Shown: positions 21,704-34,320 of the stretch, in pieces
Layout of the letters: each line of letters starts with the position of its first letter
How positions within the stretch are numbered: the stretch's first letter is position 1
Source: Closterium sp. NIES-65
Taxonomy: Eukaryota; Streptophyta; Zygnematophyceae; Desmidiales; Closteriaceae
Length of the DNA stretch: 64,000 bases
Reading direction: 5' to 3'
Assembly (NCBI GenBank): GCA_948144175.1
Contig: CANXME010002663.1
Span: 1 to 64,000 of the forward strand
Made by a program: the position numbers and the translations under genes
The notes under the pieces: generated by a model
The model's input: the letters and a program-made list of their open reading frames with translations, nothing else
Told to the model about the DNA's origin: nothing
Database searches by the model: none

Positions 21704-22534
21704 GGGCGCGTAACCATTTTGCATTTTTAGATTTTGACGTACCGTCTGATTATATGGAATCGGACTGTACGTTTATAACGAAACGGACTGTCCGATTTGA
21801 ATGTTTGCAACTTCGGACTGTCCGAAGGCAGATGTGACACTTTTTCCACATGCTAGGGTTTCGCGATGGTTTTCCCTTCGCCATCTCAAATGTACACCAG
21901 TAACGCCAGTCACAACCCATCGCAATTTTCGCCAGTTGAGTTCAGCGCTTCTGACAAACATAGGAAATGTCAAACAAGCACAAAGGCCATCCAAACCAAG
22001 CCCATTCAATGCCAGAAGGACCAGGTATCCGGGACTCTTGTGTTTCGGGAACAGCTGTGGCAGGAGTGGTAGTATTGGTAGAGCCCGGTGGTGGGGAGTT
22101 GGGAGAAGTGTTGTCAGACTGGGTGTTCTGGGCGTAGCTAGAGGGATCCATTGTGCAGAGAAGTGAGTAGTGATGAGAAGTGGGTCAATGTCGTGGCTTC
22201 TTGTATTGTAGTATGGCTAGTTAGGATTGGTCAATGTCAATCTTTGCATCCGAGTCGCATTTTTTCATGTTTTGGCGAGGCGGTTCGCTGAAATCCAATT
22301 TCGCCCGCCAATCGCGTGCGCGGACAGACGGACAGTCCGTTTGTGATTCGGACAGTCCGATGTCAGAGTTTCGTGTCGTTGGAAAGCGGAAAAAGTGTCA
22401 TGACAGTTCGAAATTTTAGCGACGTCGCAAACTTCCTCACGAAGAACTGAACGACATTAAACGAAAATAGTAACTATTCGCCACGACGGACGGTCCACGG
22501 TTCGTTCCGTCGGGTGCAAAATGGTTACGCGCCC
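21704..22534. mobile_element. PIF/Harbinger-like non-autonomous element (MITE) in the Gypsy 3' LTR
   Basis: Perfect 20-bp terminal inverted repeats GGGCGCGTAACCATTTTGCA lie at 21704-21723 and, inverted, at 22515-22534. A 3-bp TAA target duplication (21701-21703, 22535-22537) is present. The uninterrupted site is visible in the other LTR (GCACTAAGGTGTC). TAA duplications with GGGC/GGCC-type ends point to PIF/Harbinger. Subterminal GGACTGTCC motifs (about 21785-21830) recur inverted as GGACAGTCC near the right end (about 22325-22360). No transposase is encoded. Confidence 0.9.
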
Positions 22535-22849
22535 TAAGGTGTCAAACGAGTACAAAGATGTGAGCGAAGGCATGAGCAAACATTATACGCGAAACATGAA
22601 AATGGTAATGCGGTGCGTGCGAGCTAGCTAGTGCTATACTAGTAGCGAGGCTCGGGCTAGTCCTGAAGCGTAGGCCGACACGGCCGGGCCAGCAGTGCGA
22701 GGTTTGGCAAAACAGTGCGTGCGAAGTTGGCGAAGTCCCGTTAGCAGTAACGGGCGAACAACGGCTGTTGCTGTACGCGATGTAGTCGGGCTCCGTAAGG
22801 AATGCCAAGAAAATTCCTTACACTATCCCCCCCCCCCCTCAAGAAGCCC

Positions 22850-23019
22850 CCTCCGCTACGCGAGTGCGTGTATATCGCGGAATCCCCGGCTCCTCAGGTA
22901 CACTTGCAGGGCAGGGTGGTTTTCAATGTTGGCCAGGGGCACCCAGCTATCTTCAGTTGGCGTGCGGTCCTTCCAGCGAATGAGGAATTCAATCCTCCTG
23001 ATTCCCGTGGGGTGGCGAA
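22850..23019 (-). pseudogene. Gypsy chromodomain fragment
   Basis: Minus-strand frame reads RRIEFLIRWKDRTPTEDSW and PLANIENHPALQVYL, a chromodomain core. It is the 3' end of the Gypsy pol, cut off from the rest (30478 onward) by the Copia insertion. Confidence 0.85.
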
Positions 23020-23357
23020 TGTGAAGATAGGTAAACAGGAATGAAATGACTGAGTCAGGAATTGGTACAAAAGGGAAACCTAATTGTGTTGTACCCCTTA
23101 TGGGATACCCCACTGTAGCCTACACAAACAGGTAAGCTATATGTTCTGACACACCCCCATAGGCAAAGTGGGGGAAAACAAGAGGTCACAAGACCAGTCA
23201 AGCAAAGCAAAGCAAGCTCGGGGTGGATCACAAAGTCACCACACAGTCCGAGCACAAGAGCAGGGCCAGAGGCCAGTTCACATGCAGGAGTACAGACATA
23301 TATATAAAACTAGACAAGCAAGAGCAGGTATATATATATGTCACAGTACAAGTGAAG

Positions 23358-26300
23358 TCAAGAGGAGAGCAAGTGAGGCAAGACAGGCACAAGACCCAGC
23401 TGGGTGCAAAAGCGCTGATGGTCACAAGGCGCGAGTGCCTTGGTGAACACATCAGCAGTGTTGGCCTCAGAGGCCACGTACGCAAGTCGCAACTGACCAC
23501 GCTGCTGCAGCTCACGAGCAAGGAAGTAGCGGAGAGCAATGTGCTTCGTTCTGTGCTCCAAGCGCTGCTCTCGACACAAGGCCAGCATGGCCTTGTTGTC
23601 TACGTACAGCACTGGAGGAGAACGAGGCGGCTCTCCAAGGTCAGTCAGCAGGTAGGTGAGCCAGCGAAGCTCCTGTGCAGCCATGGCCCCGGCGTAGATC
23701 TCAGCCTCACAACTGGAGCCGAGAACCGAAGACGAGCGAGTAGACCGCCACGAGACAGAGCCAGAACCAAGGCTGAAGGTGTAACCCTGTGACGACCGCT
23801 GCGTAGCCTAGTCGTCAGCCCAAGAAGCGTCCGCGTGGCCTGTAAGGACCACTGGACTGCGCCCTCCAAGCACTAGCCCCATGCCTGACGTACTGCACAG
23901 GTAGCGCAATACCCTCTTCGCTGCAGCCATGTGCTCTGGTCGGTGTCTCCCAGGAGCAACATAGCGTGCAAGGATGCTCAGAGGGTATGCGAGGTCGGGT
24001 CGTGTGCAGGTCATCAGGTACATGAGGCAGCCAACAAGCTCTGCATACGGACCACTCGACTCTACGGACTCATCCAAAGGCAGAGCTGAGAGTGAGTGGC
24101 GAGTAGGCAGAGGAGTGGCCTGAGGCGAGGAGTACGTGAAGCCGAAGCGCTGAAGGACCTGCTGCACCATGTGTGACTGAGTCAAGGTGATGGTGCGGCG
24201 TGCTCTATCCCGAGTGATCTGCAAGCCAAGGTAGCTGCGCAGTTCACCCAGGTCTGTGCACGTGTGTCTCTTCAGCAGCTCGGACTTCACGTAGGCGAGT
24301 CCAGCAGTGTCCGCTGTGGCAAAGACCAAGTCGTCGACGTACACGAGGATGTAGAACGGCGGCAGGGAAGCGTCGGTGCGAAGAAACAGCGACGGGTCAG
24401 CAGTAGAAGGAGCAAACCCAAGAGCCGCAAGCGTAGTCCTCAGTGTGTCGTGCCACTCACGCGGTGCCTGGCGGAGACCGTAGACTGGCCGTCGGAGGCT
24501 CCACTGGGTGCCAGGAGGGAAAGTCCCAGTGAAGCCAGGCGGACGGCGCAGCCAGATCTCCTCGTGCAGGCTACCCTGCAGGAACGCAGTGCTGAAGTCG
24601 AGAGAGTGAAGCTCGTAGTCGCGCTGAGCGGCTATGTGCAGCAGCACCCGAAGAGTGGTCATCTTCGGGGTGGGAGAGAAGGTCTGAAAGTAGTCAACTC
24701 CCTGCCGCTGACTGAAGCCACGAGCAACGTACCGTGCCTTGAAGACAGGTGGAGAGCCCGGCGGTCGCTTCACCCTGAAGATCCACATGCCACTGACGAT
24801 GTTCGCCCCAGGAGGGGGAACTGCGTCAACGTAGGTGCCTGTGGACTTCCAGGAAGCCATCTCTGCATCCATAGCTGCCTGCCACTGAGAGGAGTAGGGA
24901 CCCTCTACGGCCTCCGCGTAAGAACGCGGAGTCGGGATGTCTAGTGCATCCGGGTCTCCCTCAGGGGCAAGCAGTACAGACGCGAGATGAGGTGAAGCAG
25001 CCGCTAGACACTGTAACTCCTCCTGCCTGTCCTCTAGGACGTCCGTGCCAAGAGCACACTCACCCCCGACGGACGGAGGACAGCCAGACACAGACTCAGC
25101 AACAAGACTAGCAGCGTAGTCGAGACGACAGCGAGCAGCAAAGTCAACGAGCTCAGCGACCAGAGCAGACGCAGCAGTGGACTCAAACGAGGGGTCAGTG
25201 ACGACAGTAGCAAGCAGACGCGTGACAGTAGGACTGGCAGCGCGAAGAGAGTCCGACTCAGGGTCGGCAAGCGCAGGAAGAGAGGACTCAGGAGGAGAAG
25301 GCAAAGGGGCACGCAGAGGAGCCGTGGACGGACGCAGAGACATCCGGTGCGTGCCAGGGACAGGAGGAGGACGCTGACGCGAACTGCGACCACTAGCGCG
25401 AGCAGCACGAACAGGCGACGCGGGACGAGACGCAGGCTCACGACGCTCAGCAAGACCTCCAGTAGGACCAGTGTAAGGAGAGGGAGCAGGCAGCGGAGAG
25501 GAAGGCTCCAGTAGGGACTGCGACTGGACAGGCGGTGGACCCTCTACAGGAGGAGAAAGACCAAGAACCTGCTGCAGGAGCGGAACGAAGTACGGCCGAG
25601 GCCGCGCGGCAGCTCCAGACTCAGCAGGGACAGTACCAGCACCCTCAGCGACAGCACCAGCGCCACCCACACCTCCAGCGGCAGGTCCAACAGCAGCAGG
25701 CTCAGCACCAACGCCCTCAGCAGCTCCAGCTCCAGGAGGACCAGTAGGTCCAGCAGCTCCGAGACCAGCAGCACTCGCACCCTCGACGGTCGAAGAAGCT
25801 CCAGCTCCAGCTCCAGCAGCACCTCCAGACTCAGCAGCACGCCTCCAGCGGCGAGCGAACCACTCGCGCAGCTCCGGTGGAGAGAGGGGCTCCCGGCGAG
25901 ACGCAGCAGCAGGAGAAACCCCAGGCTCAGCAACTCTAGGCGCAGCACCCCCAGGCTCAGCAGCTCCCAGCTCAGTACCCTCAGGCCCAGCAGCTCCCAG
26001 CTCAGCACCCCCAGACTCAGCACCTCCAGGCACAGCACCCCCCGGCCCAGTACCCCCAGGCTCCGCACCCACCGCAGTAGCACCCCCACGCCCAGCACCC
26101 CCAGCAGTAGCACCCCCAGGCCCCGCACCCTCAGGGTCAGCACCCCCAGAGTCAGTACCCCCAGGCTCAGCACCCGCAGCAGCACCAGAGTCACCAGTAA
26201 CCTCGACCGGGTCAACGGCGTCTACCTGGGACACACCTGAGGGGGCAGGAACCTGAGGGGGGAGGGGGTCGACCGGGGGGGGAACCGGCACAAGGAAGTC

Positions 26301-28170
26301 CGGGGGAGGGGGGAGGGAAGGAGTGCGGTAGGGGAAGAGACGGTAGAAGGGGACTGACTCGTCGAACGTGACGTCCTGGGAGGACAGAACACGACGAGAG
26401 GAGGGGTGGTAAAACTGCCACCCTGGGGCGTCAATGGGGAAGCCAAGGAAGACACAGGGAGCAGCACGGGGGGACAGCTTGTCTGCAGACAAGTCGCGGA
26501 CAAACGCCCGAGATCCCCAGACACGGAACACAGACGCATCGCCAACCTTCCCTGTCCACAGCAAGACTGGGGACATCGCAGGCCGAGAGACCCGGGGGTG
26601 AAGGTTGAGCTGATGCGCCGCGTACCTCACAGCAAACGGCCACAGAAAATGGGGGGCAGCCGCATGCATCATGGACGTACGAGCGACATCCATGACCATG
26701 CCAATGCGGCGCTCAGCAATCCCATTTTGCTGTGGGGAGTCCGGAAGCGTGAAGGTCTGGCGGATCCCCCGTGCACGACAGTAGTCTCGCAGAAGGCGAG
26801 AAGAGAACTCTCCGCCTCTGTCAGAGTGCAGACGCAGAACAGGAAAGTCCGAGCCGAAGCTCTTCCTGAGCTGGAGACGAGCCTCGCGGATCCAGTCGAT
26901 CAGCACCTCAGTGACCGCACCCTTGCTGCGCAAGGGGAGGACTGTGGTGTAACGCGAGTAGTCGTCAACCACTAACAGGAAGTAGCGCTCGTAATCTTGC
27001 CCACGGACGGGGGCTGGGCCCCACACATCCATGTGAAGCGTCTGCAGGGGAGCCTCTGTCGGGGGGAAGTGGGAGGAGTGAGGAGTAGCCCGGAGGCGAC
27101 CCTCGACACAGGGGACACAGGAAGGTCCTGGCCCGGAGGGGAGAGGAGGGAGAGACTGGGGAAGACCAGAGACAAGGACACGGGAAGCCATGCTCCGAAG
27201 ACGGGGCAAGGAGGGGTGGCCAAGACGGTGGTGCCACAGGAGAGTCTCGTGAGACAGGAGGCGACAAGAACAGGGGGCAGACTCAGGACCTGACCGGGAA
27301 GCAGCAGCAAACACCTGACCTGACGCAGCTACCCGACCAGACGCAGGGACAGGAGGAGACGAAGTGGTCAGGGTGTAGAGACTCGACCCCGGCCGACGCG
27401 AGAACGTGGCCAGGTGTCGGCCTGTGTCTGCGTCCGTGCAGTGGGTCACCCGTCGCCTCGCAGGAGTGAACTGGTGAACCCCCGCATCCTGTAGGTCCGC
27501 ACCACTCACCAAGTTCGTAGAGAACGAGGGAAGGTACAGACCGGACAGGGTGCCCGAAGGGGCAGCCGGACACGGGAGGACAGTGGAGAAGTGAGACAGG
27601 ACAGGACCCCCAGAGGGGTCAGCAAGGGAGACCGCAACCGGCCGGCCAAGAGGCGTAAGGGTAGTGCGGTCTCGAAAGAAGGAGCGAGAAGCCCCAGAGT
27701 CAAGTGTGAAAGTGAGGGAGGACGAGGGCGACGCAGTACCTGAGAGCGCAGTCTCACCAGCACCTGAGAGCGCAGTCTCACTAGTACCTGAGAGCGCAGA
27801 CGCACTGGCACCTAGAGCAGCAGCCTCACAAGTACCTAGCGCAGCAGTACCAATGCCCGGGTCGGGCTGGAAACACCGGTAACCCTCATTCTCCTCACTA
27901 TAAGTCACAGCATACATAGCAGAAAGGATAGCATCAAAATCAAGATCAAAGATCGCTACACCAGCCCTAAGGAGCTCATCCCAGCGAGGGATCTCACTAG
28001 CCCCGGGGAACTGCTGACGCCAAGCGTCCGTGAGGCGGCCAAAGCAGCGCTGGGTGGAGTGGGCACCCCCACACTGCTCACCCGCGCGGTCGCTGGAACG
28101 AAGAACGTAGGCGCAGGGACCAGTACCCCCACCCCTCTGACGCGCAGCGTACCACTCACGAAGCTGCTGA
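23358..28170 (-). pseudogene. Copia-A Pol: protease, integrase, RT, RNase H
   Basis: The main frame runs from about 28170 to a TAG at 23808-23810. Features in order: zinc-binding CAYV...C...H...C motif near 28090, protease TLDSGASRSFF (about 27700), GAG-pre-integrase HHRLGHPSLPRL, integrase with HSDRGGEFSS and PQQNGIAERR, a long Pro/Ala/Gly-rich linker, then RT with YVDDLVFAT (about 24320-24345). RNase H begins GHADASWADD, hits the in-frame TAG, and resumes in the same frame as ATQRSSQGY to a normal stop at 23358. The TAG most simply replaces a CAG Gln codon. Confidence 0.9.
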
Positions 28171-29287
28171 GGCGGAGGGATGTCCCTGCGAACGCTGCTG
28201 CTTGCTGCCGCTGCGAGCGCTGGGCACCACCACCGCCGCTCCGCTGCTGGGTACCACCACGACCAGCTCCACCTCCTCCACCACCACCGCCTCCTCCGCC
28301 GCCGCCTCCACTGCCTCCACCTCCACCGCCTCCGCTCCCGCTGCTGCCTCCACCACCACCGCTGGCACTACCACTACCGTCTCCGCCGCTGCTGCCACCA
28401 CCACCACCACCACCACCACTACTCCCGCCGCCACCCCCACTCCCTCCGCCGCCTCCGCCGCCACCGCCACCGCCCCCTCCAGCTCCGCCCGCGCCCTTGC
28501 CCCCCTTGCCCTTGCTAGAGCGACGTCTCCCACTAGGGGCAGACGCCGCGCCGACCGACTCAAGACCAAGCAGGTCGGCCGCAGCAGCAGAGGCAACAGA
28601 GGGCAGCAAGGGGGAAGGAGAGCACCCCTCAAAGATGGGGGTGCGAGGGTCACCACGAGAGGCACCTACAGCGACTATGCTCTTCTCCGCTGCGAGGAGG
28701 GCCTTCTCGAGGAGGTCGACGGTGAGAGTGGTGGGACAGACTGCGAGAAAGTGGTCCCTGACTACGCGGAGGGAGTCAGGGAGGCGCGCGACTACGTAGT
28801 AGAGAGTGATGTACATGGGGGGGGGGTTCTTAGCGCAGAACTCAGCAGGAAGGGCGGCGCGGTAGCGAGTGTCACTAGTGCGGAGGTGCGTAATGAGGTC
28901 AGTGACAGTGGGAAAGACAGAGAGGTCAGGAAAGAGGTAGGGAAGCATGAGACGGCTCAGTGCAGCAGTGGCAGGGGAGGAGTAGCGCGCAACTACAGCG
29001 TCGTACAAGGTCTGAGCACTCTTGTACTGACTAAAGTGCGCACGCTCAGAGGTAGGGAGGTGGCGACGCACAGCAAGACGTGCAGCAGCATCGCGGGTGG
29101 CCCACTGAGAGCGGACAGTGGGATCAGCATCGGCAGCAGGAGCAGGAGAGGCGCCAGAGGTGAGGTCAAAGAGAGAAAGGCTGTCAGCTCTGTCGCACTG
29201 TAAGAAAAGCTGCAGGTCGTCTAGCCAGACCTCAAAATCAATGGCTCGACCCTCGGCGTCAAAGGCTAGGACACTAGGGGTGGCCAT
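27956..29287 (-). pseudogene. Copia-A Gag
   Basis: Likely start is at 29287 (MATPSVLAFDAEGRAIDFEVW region), with UBN2-type Gag features (LYDAVVARYSS, LITHLRTSDTRY). A long Gly/Ser-rich tract lies at about 28240-28500. Near 28170 a single-base shift moves the reading into the frame of REWYAARQRG and Pol. The 3' tail in the original frame (to 27956) is therefore not genuine. Confidence 0.8.
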
Positions 29288-29399
29288 GATGACGACAGCG
29301 AAGCAGTGCAAGCAGTAGGGAAAGAGGGCGCAGTGACAGAGGGACTGTGCTCACCAGGCAGGGCAAGTCGTGCAGCTCAGCAGAAAGGCGGATCGACTC

Positions 29400-29990
29400 C
29401 CGGGCAGCTCGGCAGCTGTGGGGCGGCTCGGGTGCTGCTGGGCGGCTCGGCCGCTGCTGGGCGGTCCGGCTGCTGCTGGGCGGCTCGGCTGCTGCTGGGC
29501 GGCTCGGCTGCGGCTGGGCGGTCCGGCTGCTGCTGGGCGGCTCGGCTGCTGCTGGGCGGTCCGGCTGCTGCTGGGCGGCTCGGCTGCTGCTGGGCGGCTC
29601 GGCTGCTGCTGGGCGGGCCGGCTGCAGTGCAGCGGCGGGGCCTGGACAGAGGCCGGCGGGGCCGGGACAGGTGCAGTGGCGGGCCGGGAAAGGTGCAGCG
29701 GCGGGCCGGGACAGGTGCAGCGGTGGGCCGGGACAGGTGCAGTGGCGGGCCGGGACAGGGGACGGCGGGGCCGGGTGTGCAGTGGCGGGGCCGTCAGGGT
29801 GCAGCGGCGGGCCGTCAGCAGGTACAGCGGCGGGCCGTCAGGGTGCAGCGGCGGGCCGTCAAAAGGTGCAGCGGCGGGCCGTCAAAAGGTGCAGCGGCGG
29901 GCCGTCAGGGCTCAGCGGCGGGCCGGGAAGGTGCAGCGGCGAGGCCGGGAGAGGGGACGGCGGGGCCGTGACAGGAAACGGCGGGGCCGG
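29400..29990 (-). repeat. GC-rich leader repeats of Copia-A
   Basis: About 20- to 25-bp units such as CTGCTGGGCGGCTCGG (29420-29620), then GTGCAGCGGCGGGCCG units (29660-29950). Confidence 0.85.
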
Positions 29991-30477
29991 CAGAATGCAG
30001 CGGCGGGCCGTAAAAAAAAGGGACGGCGGGGCCGTCAAAAACGGGGCCCGCGGCCGCGACGAAGCGGCCGCGTGGCCGATTCGAGGGCGGCGGGGCACAG
30101 CCGGGCCGAGAGGGCGGCGCGGCGCGGCCGTAAAGCCCGCGCGACGTGGGCCCGAGCCGCGTGCGCTAAAAAAAAATTTTCGCGCGCTACTCGCGGGGGG
30201 CCCACAAAGGCAGCGGGAAATGCACTAAGGGGGGAGGGGGGGGAGCGCGCCTCGGGGAGAGTAGGGCGCTCCGGGCAGAGAGAATATCGTGGGTGGGCCC
30301 AAAAAAAAATCGGTCCTTAAGAGGGACCCGCTCTATACCATGTGAAGATAGGTAAACAGGAATGAAATGACTGAGTCAGGAATTGGTACAAAAGGGAAAC
30401 CTAATTGTGTTGTACCCCTTATGGGATACCCCACTGTAGCCTACACAAACAGGTAAGCTATATGTTCTGACAGCGAA

Positions 30478-31929
30478 TCCGGTGGCTCAGGATTTTTTCG
30501 GGCTCGATGATCGGCTCCGATGCAGGGCGGGTCATGGATGGCGGGCGGTGGCGAGGCAGTTGGCTTGTGGTTGGGATGTATGGGCGAAGCAAGCTGACGT
30601 GGAACGAAGGGTTGATGTACCAGTTGGTCGGTAACAGTAGGTGCGCGGTTACTGGTGTGATCATGTGGCTGATTTGGAATGGGCCACAATAGCGCGGTCG
30701 AAGTTTTGGTACGTGGGCAGTCGCAGATTTTGCGTGTCGAGCAATACGTAATCCCCTGACTGGTATGTGACTGGGCGGCGGTGGCGGTCAGCATTGCGCT
30801 TAGCGATGACGTTCGCTTTTTTAATTTCTTCTGCGGCTCTAGTGCGGGCAACTTGCAGAATTTTGACAAATTGCTGTACACCTGGTGTTGGGTTGTCCGG
30901 ACTCGGCGTCATGGGCACTGTATGATTTTGCCCGTAGCTCAGGTAGAAGGGGGACTGCTGCGTGGTCGCTGACGTGGCGTTGTTGTACGCGAACTCAATC
31001 AGCGGCAGCTGCTGCTCCCAAGTCGTGGGGTCATCGTACATGGCATGAATCAACTGCTCCATCGTCTGATTCGTCCGCTCCATTTGACCGTCGGTCTTGG
31101 GGTGGTACGACGAACTGAACTGTAGCCTGGTCCCGAACTGCTCCCAGAGGTTCTTCCAGAAGTTGCTGGTAAACTTCGTGTCCCTGTCGCTGATAATCGT
31201 TGCTGGTCTCCCGTGCAGGCGAACAACGGCTGCGATGAACAGACGAGCGGTCTCCTCGGCTGAGATCGACTTTTTGCACGCAGCGAAGTATGCCATCTTC
31301 GTCAACCTGTCCACGACGACCATCACCGCGTCGTTACCCCCAGGGTTCGAAGGTAAAGTCCATGGTAACTTGCTGCCAGGCGCACTCGGGCGGTGGTATC
31401 GGCTGCAATTGACCCGCCTTCCGCTTCCTCGAGCTCTTCATTACCTGACACGTGGGGCACAAGCCCACGTGCTGCTGCACGTTGGTCAACAGCTCCGGCC
31501 AGTAGTAATACCGCTGCAGTTGCTGTCGCGTTTTTTCTACCCCAAAATGTCCCGAGGTAATCACGTCGTGTGCCTCCTGCAGTAGCAGCTCCCTCAGTAG
31601 TGAGTACGCGGGTACCCAGATGCGGTTTGTGCCTGTTTTTACGTAGTAAACTCCTTTAGCTTCTGCCAGTTGCTGTGAATTTCCGGTCGTGAAAAATGGG
31701 TTGGTGCGGTATCCGTGGGTGAATAGGCCTGTTAAAAGCGGGTTGGTTTGGACGAGTAGGATGGCATGGAGTTGGGCGTTAGGGCGAGTAAGTGCGTCGG
31801 CGATGTTGGAGGCGCCTTTCTTGTACGTAACAGTGTAGTGGAAGTTGGACTCGAGGTAGTCCAACCAGCGAATCTGTCGCGGATTGAGGTTTGGTTGGGC
31901 GCGTAGGTACTGTAGTGATCGGTGGTCTA
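30478..31929 (-). pseudogene. Gypsy Pol, part 2: RNase H end, integrase and linker
   Basis: After the TRIM insertion, the frame continues with DHRSLQYLRAQP...WLDYLESNFHYTVTYKKG (RNase H). Then come the HHCC zinc finger of the integrase (H...H...CPTCQVMK) and the DDE core (MVVVDRLTKMAYF, HGRPATIISDRDTKF, SSYHPKTDGQMERTNQ). Frame breaks are seen near 31330 (one base extra at EPWG) and near 30690. Confidence 0.87.
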
Positions 31930-33224
31930 TGTCAAAATAAGCGAGAGTGAGCTAAGTTTTAACTAGGGCCTAGGCTTAGGAGCCTAGGCCCAACTTAGGT
32001 ATCGAGTGAGTTTGGGCAAGGGTGAGAGGATCGAGGAAGTTGGAAAGGAGAAAAGATGGGTTTCACTATAGGTTCAAGGAACATATAGCATAGGAAACAA
32101 ATGAAATTGGTGCACCACCTACAAAGCACAATAACTACACTACAACTACAAGCAGTTATAAAATATGTCAATTATATTTCGACACGCCCCCATAAGTGCT
32201 TGTAGGTAGAAGTATAGTTACGCCCCCTGAGGGGGTACACCATGCAAAATAACAAGCAACAGCAGGTACTGCAGGCGGGCTAACTCTGGATGGTCACCCA
32301 CTCCATCTCCTCACCCTCCTCCTTCCCCTCCCCCACACTGCTGCAGGAGCAGCAGAGAGGGGGGGGAAAGAGGAGAGGTGGAGGGACGGGTGCTGGTTGC
32401 CTCACACCCGCCACCTCGGTGCCAATCCCCCTTCTCCCCCACACCCTCACACCCTCCCCCCCAGCGGCAGCTGCAGCAATGGGAACGAAAGGAGGAGGAG
32501 GGGAAGGGAAGGAAATGACCCAAAACTCCAACACCCGCCACCCCCATACCCTCCTCCCCACGGCTGCAGGGAGACAAAGGAGGAGGGGGGTGGGCGGGAA
32601 GAAAGCCGCAGAGCGGCTACTATATGTTGGCGCAGGTAGGTCAGGGGCGGCTGCAGTGAGGACGGGTGCGGAAAGGCCCGTCGCGTGCCAAGGGGCGCAC
32701 GACGGGTAAGTTTAAGAGTAGGGCCCGTTCGTGTGCCTCGGGGCGCACGACGAGCAGGGCACCGTCGCGTGCCACGGGGCGTACGACGGGCAGGTTTAGG
32801 GCACCGTCGTGTGCCACGGGGCGCGCGACGGGCAGAGAAAGAGTCACACGCCAACCGGGGGCGGGACTAGAAGAAAATCGCCACGCGCCCTAGGCGCGCG
32901 ACCGGAAAAGTAGCAGCGGAAGCTTAAGGCGGGCCCACACAGGCCAGATCGAAACGTGCTCTGAATCCATGTCAAAATAAGCGAGAGTGAGCTAAGTTTT
33001 AACTAGGGCCTAGGCTTAGGAGCCTAGGCCCAACTTAGGTATCGAGTGAGTTGGGGCAAGGGTGAGAGGATCTAGGAAGTTGGAAAGGAGAAAAGATGGG
33101 TTTCACTATAGGTTCAAGGAACATATAGCATAGGAAACAAATGAAATTGGTGCACCACCTACAAAGCACAATAACTACACTACAACTACAAGCAGTTATA
33201 AAATATGTCAATTATATTTCGACA
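31930..33224 (-). mobile_element. TRIM-like non-autonomous LTR element (TRIM-B)
   Basis: LTRs of 255 bp (31930-32184, 32970-33224) differ at only about two bases. TSD is GTCTA (31925-31929, 33225-33229). PBS-like TGGATTCAGAGCA abuts the right LTR, so it lies in minus orientation; a G-rich PPT abuts the left LTR. The about 785-bp interior has no retrotransposon gene. It contains repeats of GGCGCACGACGGGCAG type (32690-32840) and the shared GCTGCAGCTGCCGCTG module (about 32455-32475). It splits the Gypsy RNase H. Confidence 0.9.
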
Positions 33225-34320
33225 GTCTATCCGTACTGTCACGTCGGTGCCAATCAGGTAACACCGCCAAACCTTGAACGCGTGCACGATCGCCAACATT
33301 TCGCGGTCGTGTATCGGGTAGTTGCGTTCGGGCGGGTGCAGCTTGCGGGACTCGTACGCGATTGGCTGGAGGCCGTTCCCAAAATCGTGCAACAGTACTG
33401 CTCCCACAACGATGTCAGTTGCGTCAGTGACGAGCTCGAACGGACGGTGTGGGTCTGCGATGTGAAGCACGGGCGGTGAGCACAAAATGTTTTTGAGGGC
33501 CGAGAAGGCAGCTTGCTCTTTCTCCCCCCACGTGTACTCAACCCCCTTCCTCAGCAGGTCCGTCAGCGGGGCAGTCAGCTTCGCCATGTCGGGGACGAAC
33601 CGGCGCACGTAGTTGACGAACCCCAAAAATCTTTGCAACTCGGTCAAGTTGGTCGGTGCGTGCCATGCTTGAATCGTCGCAATTTTCTTCGGGTCTATTT
33701 CCACTCCTACGGCTGAAACAACGTGTCCCAAATATTTCAGGCGGTCCTGTAAAAACTGACACTTAGACGCTTTTGTCAGTAGGCGGTTCTCACTCAGTAT
33801 TTTAAAAACTGCTTCAATGTCCTGCAAGTGCTGTGCTCTGTCCGGGCTGTAAATCAGTATGTCGTCCAGGTATACTATGACGCACTTATCTAAGAGCGGG
33901 CGGAAGGCTTCGTTCATGGTCATTTGAAAAGTGGTGGGGGCGTTGGTCAGTCCGAAGGGCATGATGGTGTATTCGAAGGATTCGTAGCGTGTTCGAAATG
34001 CGGTCTTAGGGCAGTCGGGCGGATTGACGCGAATCTGGTGGTAACCCCCTCGGAGGTCGATTTTCGAGAAAACCCGGGCTGTGCGCAGTTGGTCGATCAG
34101 TTCGTCGGCTCGCGGGATGGGGTAACGGGATTTGATGGTAACCCTGTTCAGTGCTCTGTAATCTATGCACATGCGAAATCCCCCGTCCTTTTTTGGTGTG
34201 AACAGTATCGGTGCTGCGAACGGTGACAAACTAGGGCGAATGAACTCCTTCTCGAGCAGGTAATCGAGCTGCTTCCTCAATTCGTCCAGTTCGGGCTGGG
34301 TCAGTCGGAACTGTCACTGT
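33225..34320 (-). pseudogene. Gypsy Pol, part 1: reverse transcriptase and RNase H start
   Basis: Frame reads FIRPSLSPFAAPILFTPKKD, CIDYRALNRVTIKSRYPIP, FSKIDLRGGYHQIRV, MPFGLTNAPTTFQ, and YLDDILIYS, the catalytic DD motif. RNase H follows (ELVTDATDIVVGAVLLHD). An in-frame TGA near 34316 precedes QFRLTQPELDELRKQLD, most simply a CGA to TGA change. Confidence 0.93.

Larger units (their letters stand above)
23020..30472 (-). mobile_element. Copia LTR retrotransposon (Copia-A), recent insertion
   Basis: Short LTRs of 132 bp (23020-23151 and 30341-30472) appear identical. The TSD is GCGAA (23015-23019 and 30473-30477). The primer-binding site is TGGTATAGAGCGGG next to the 5' LTR (to 30340); the PPT is CTATGGGGGTG (23152-23162). 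It sits in the Gypsy chromodomain linker. Gag-Pol reads leftward. The 5' leader (about 29320-30340) is GC-rich with CTGCTGGGCGGCTCGG-type repeats. Confidence 0.95.

Noticed and set aside
28240..28500. A proline-rich plus-strand protein opposite the Copia-A Gag
   Set aside because: It is the antisense of the Gly/Ser-rich tract in Gag.
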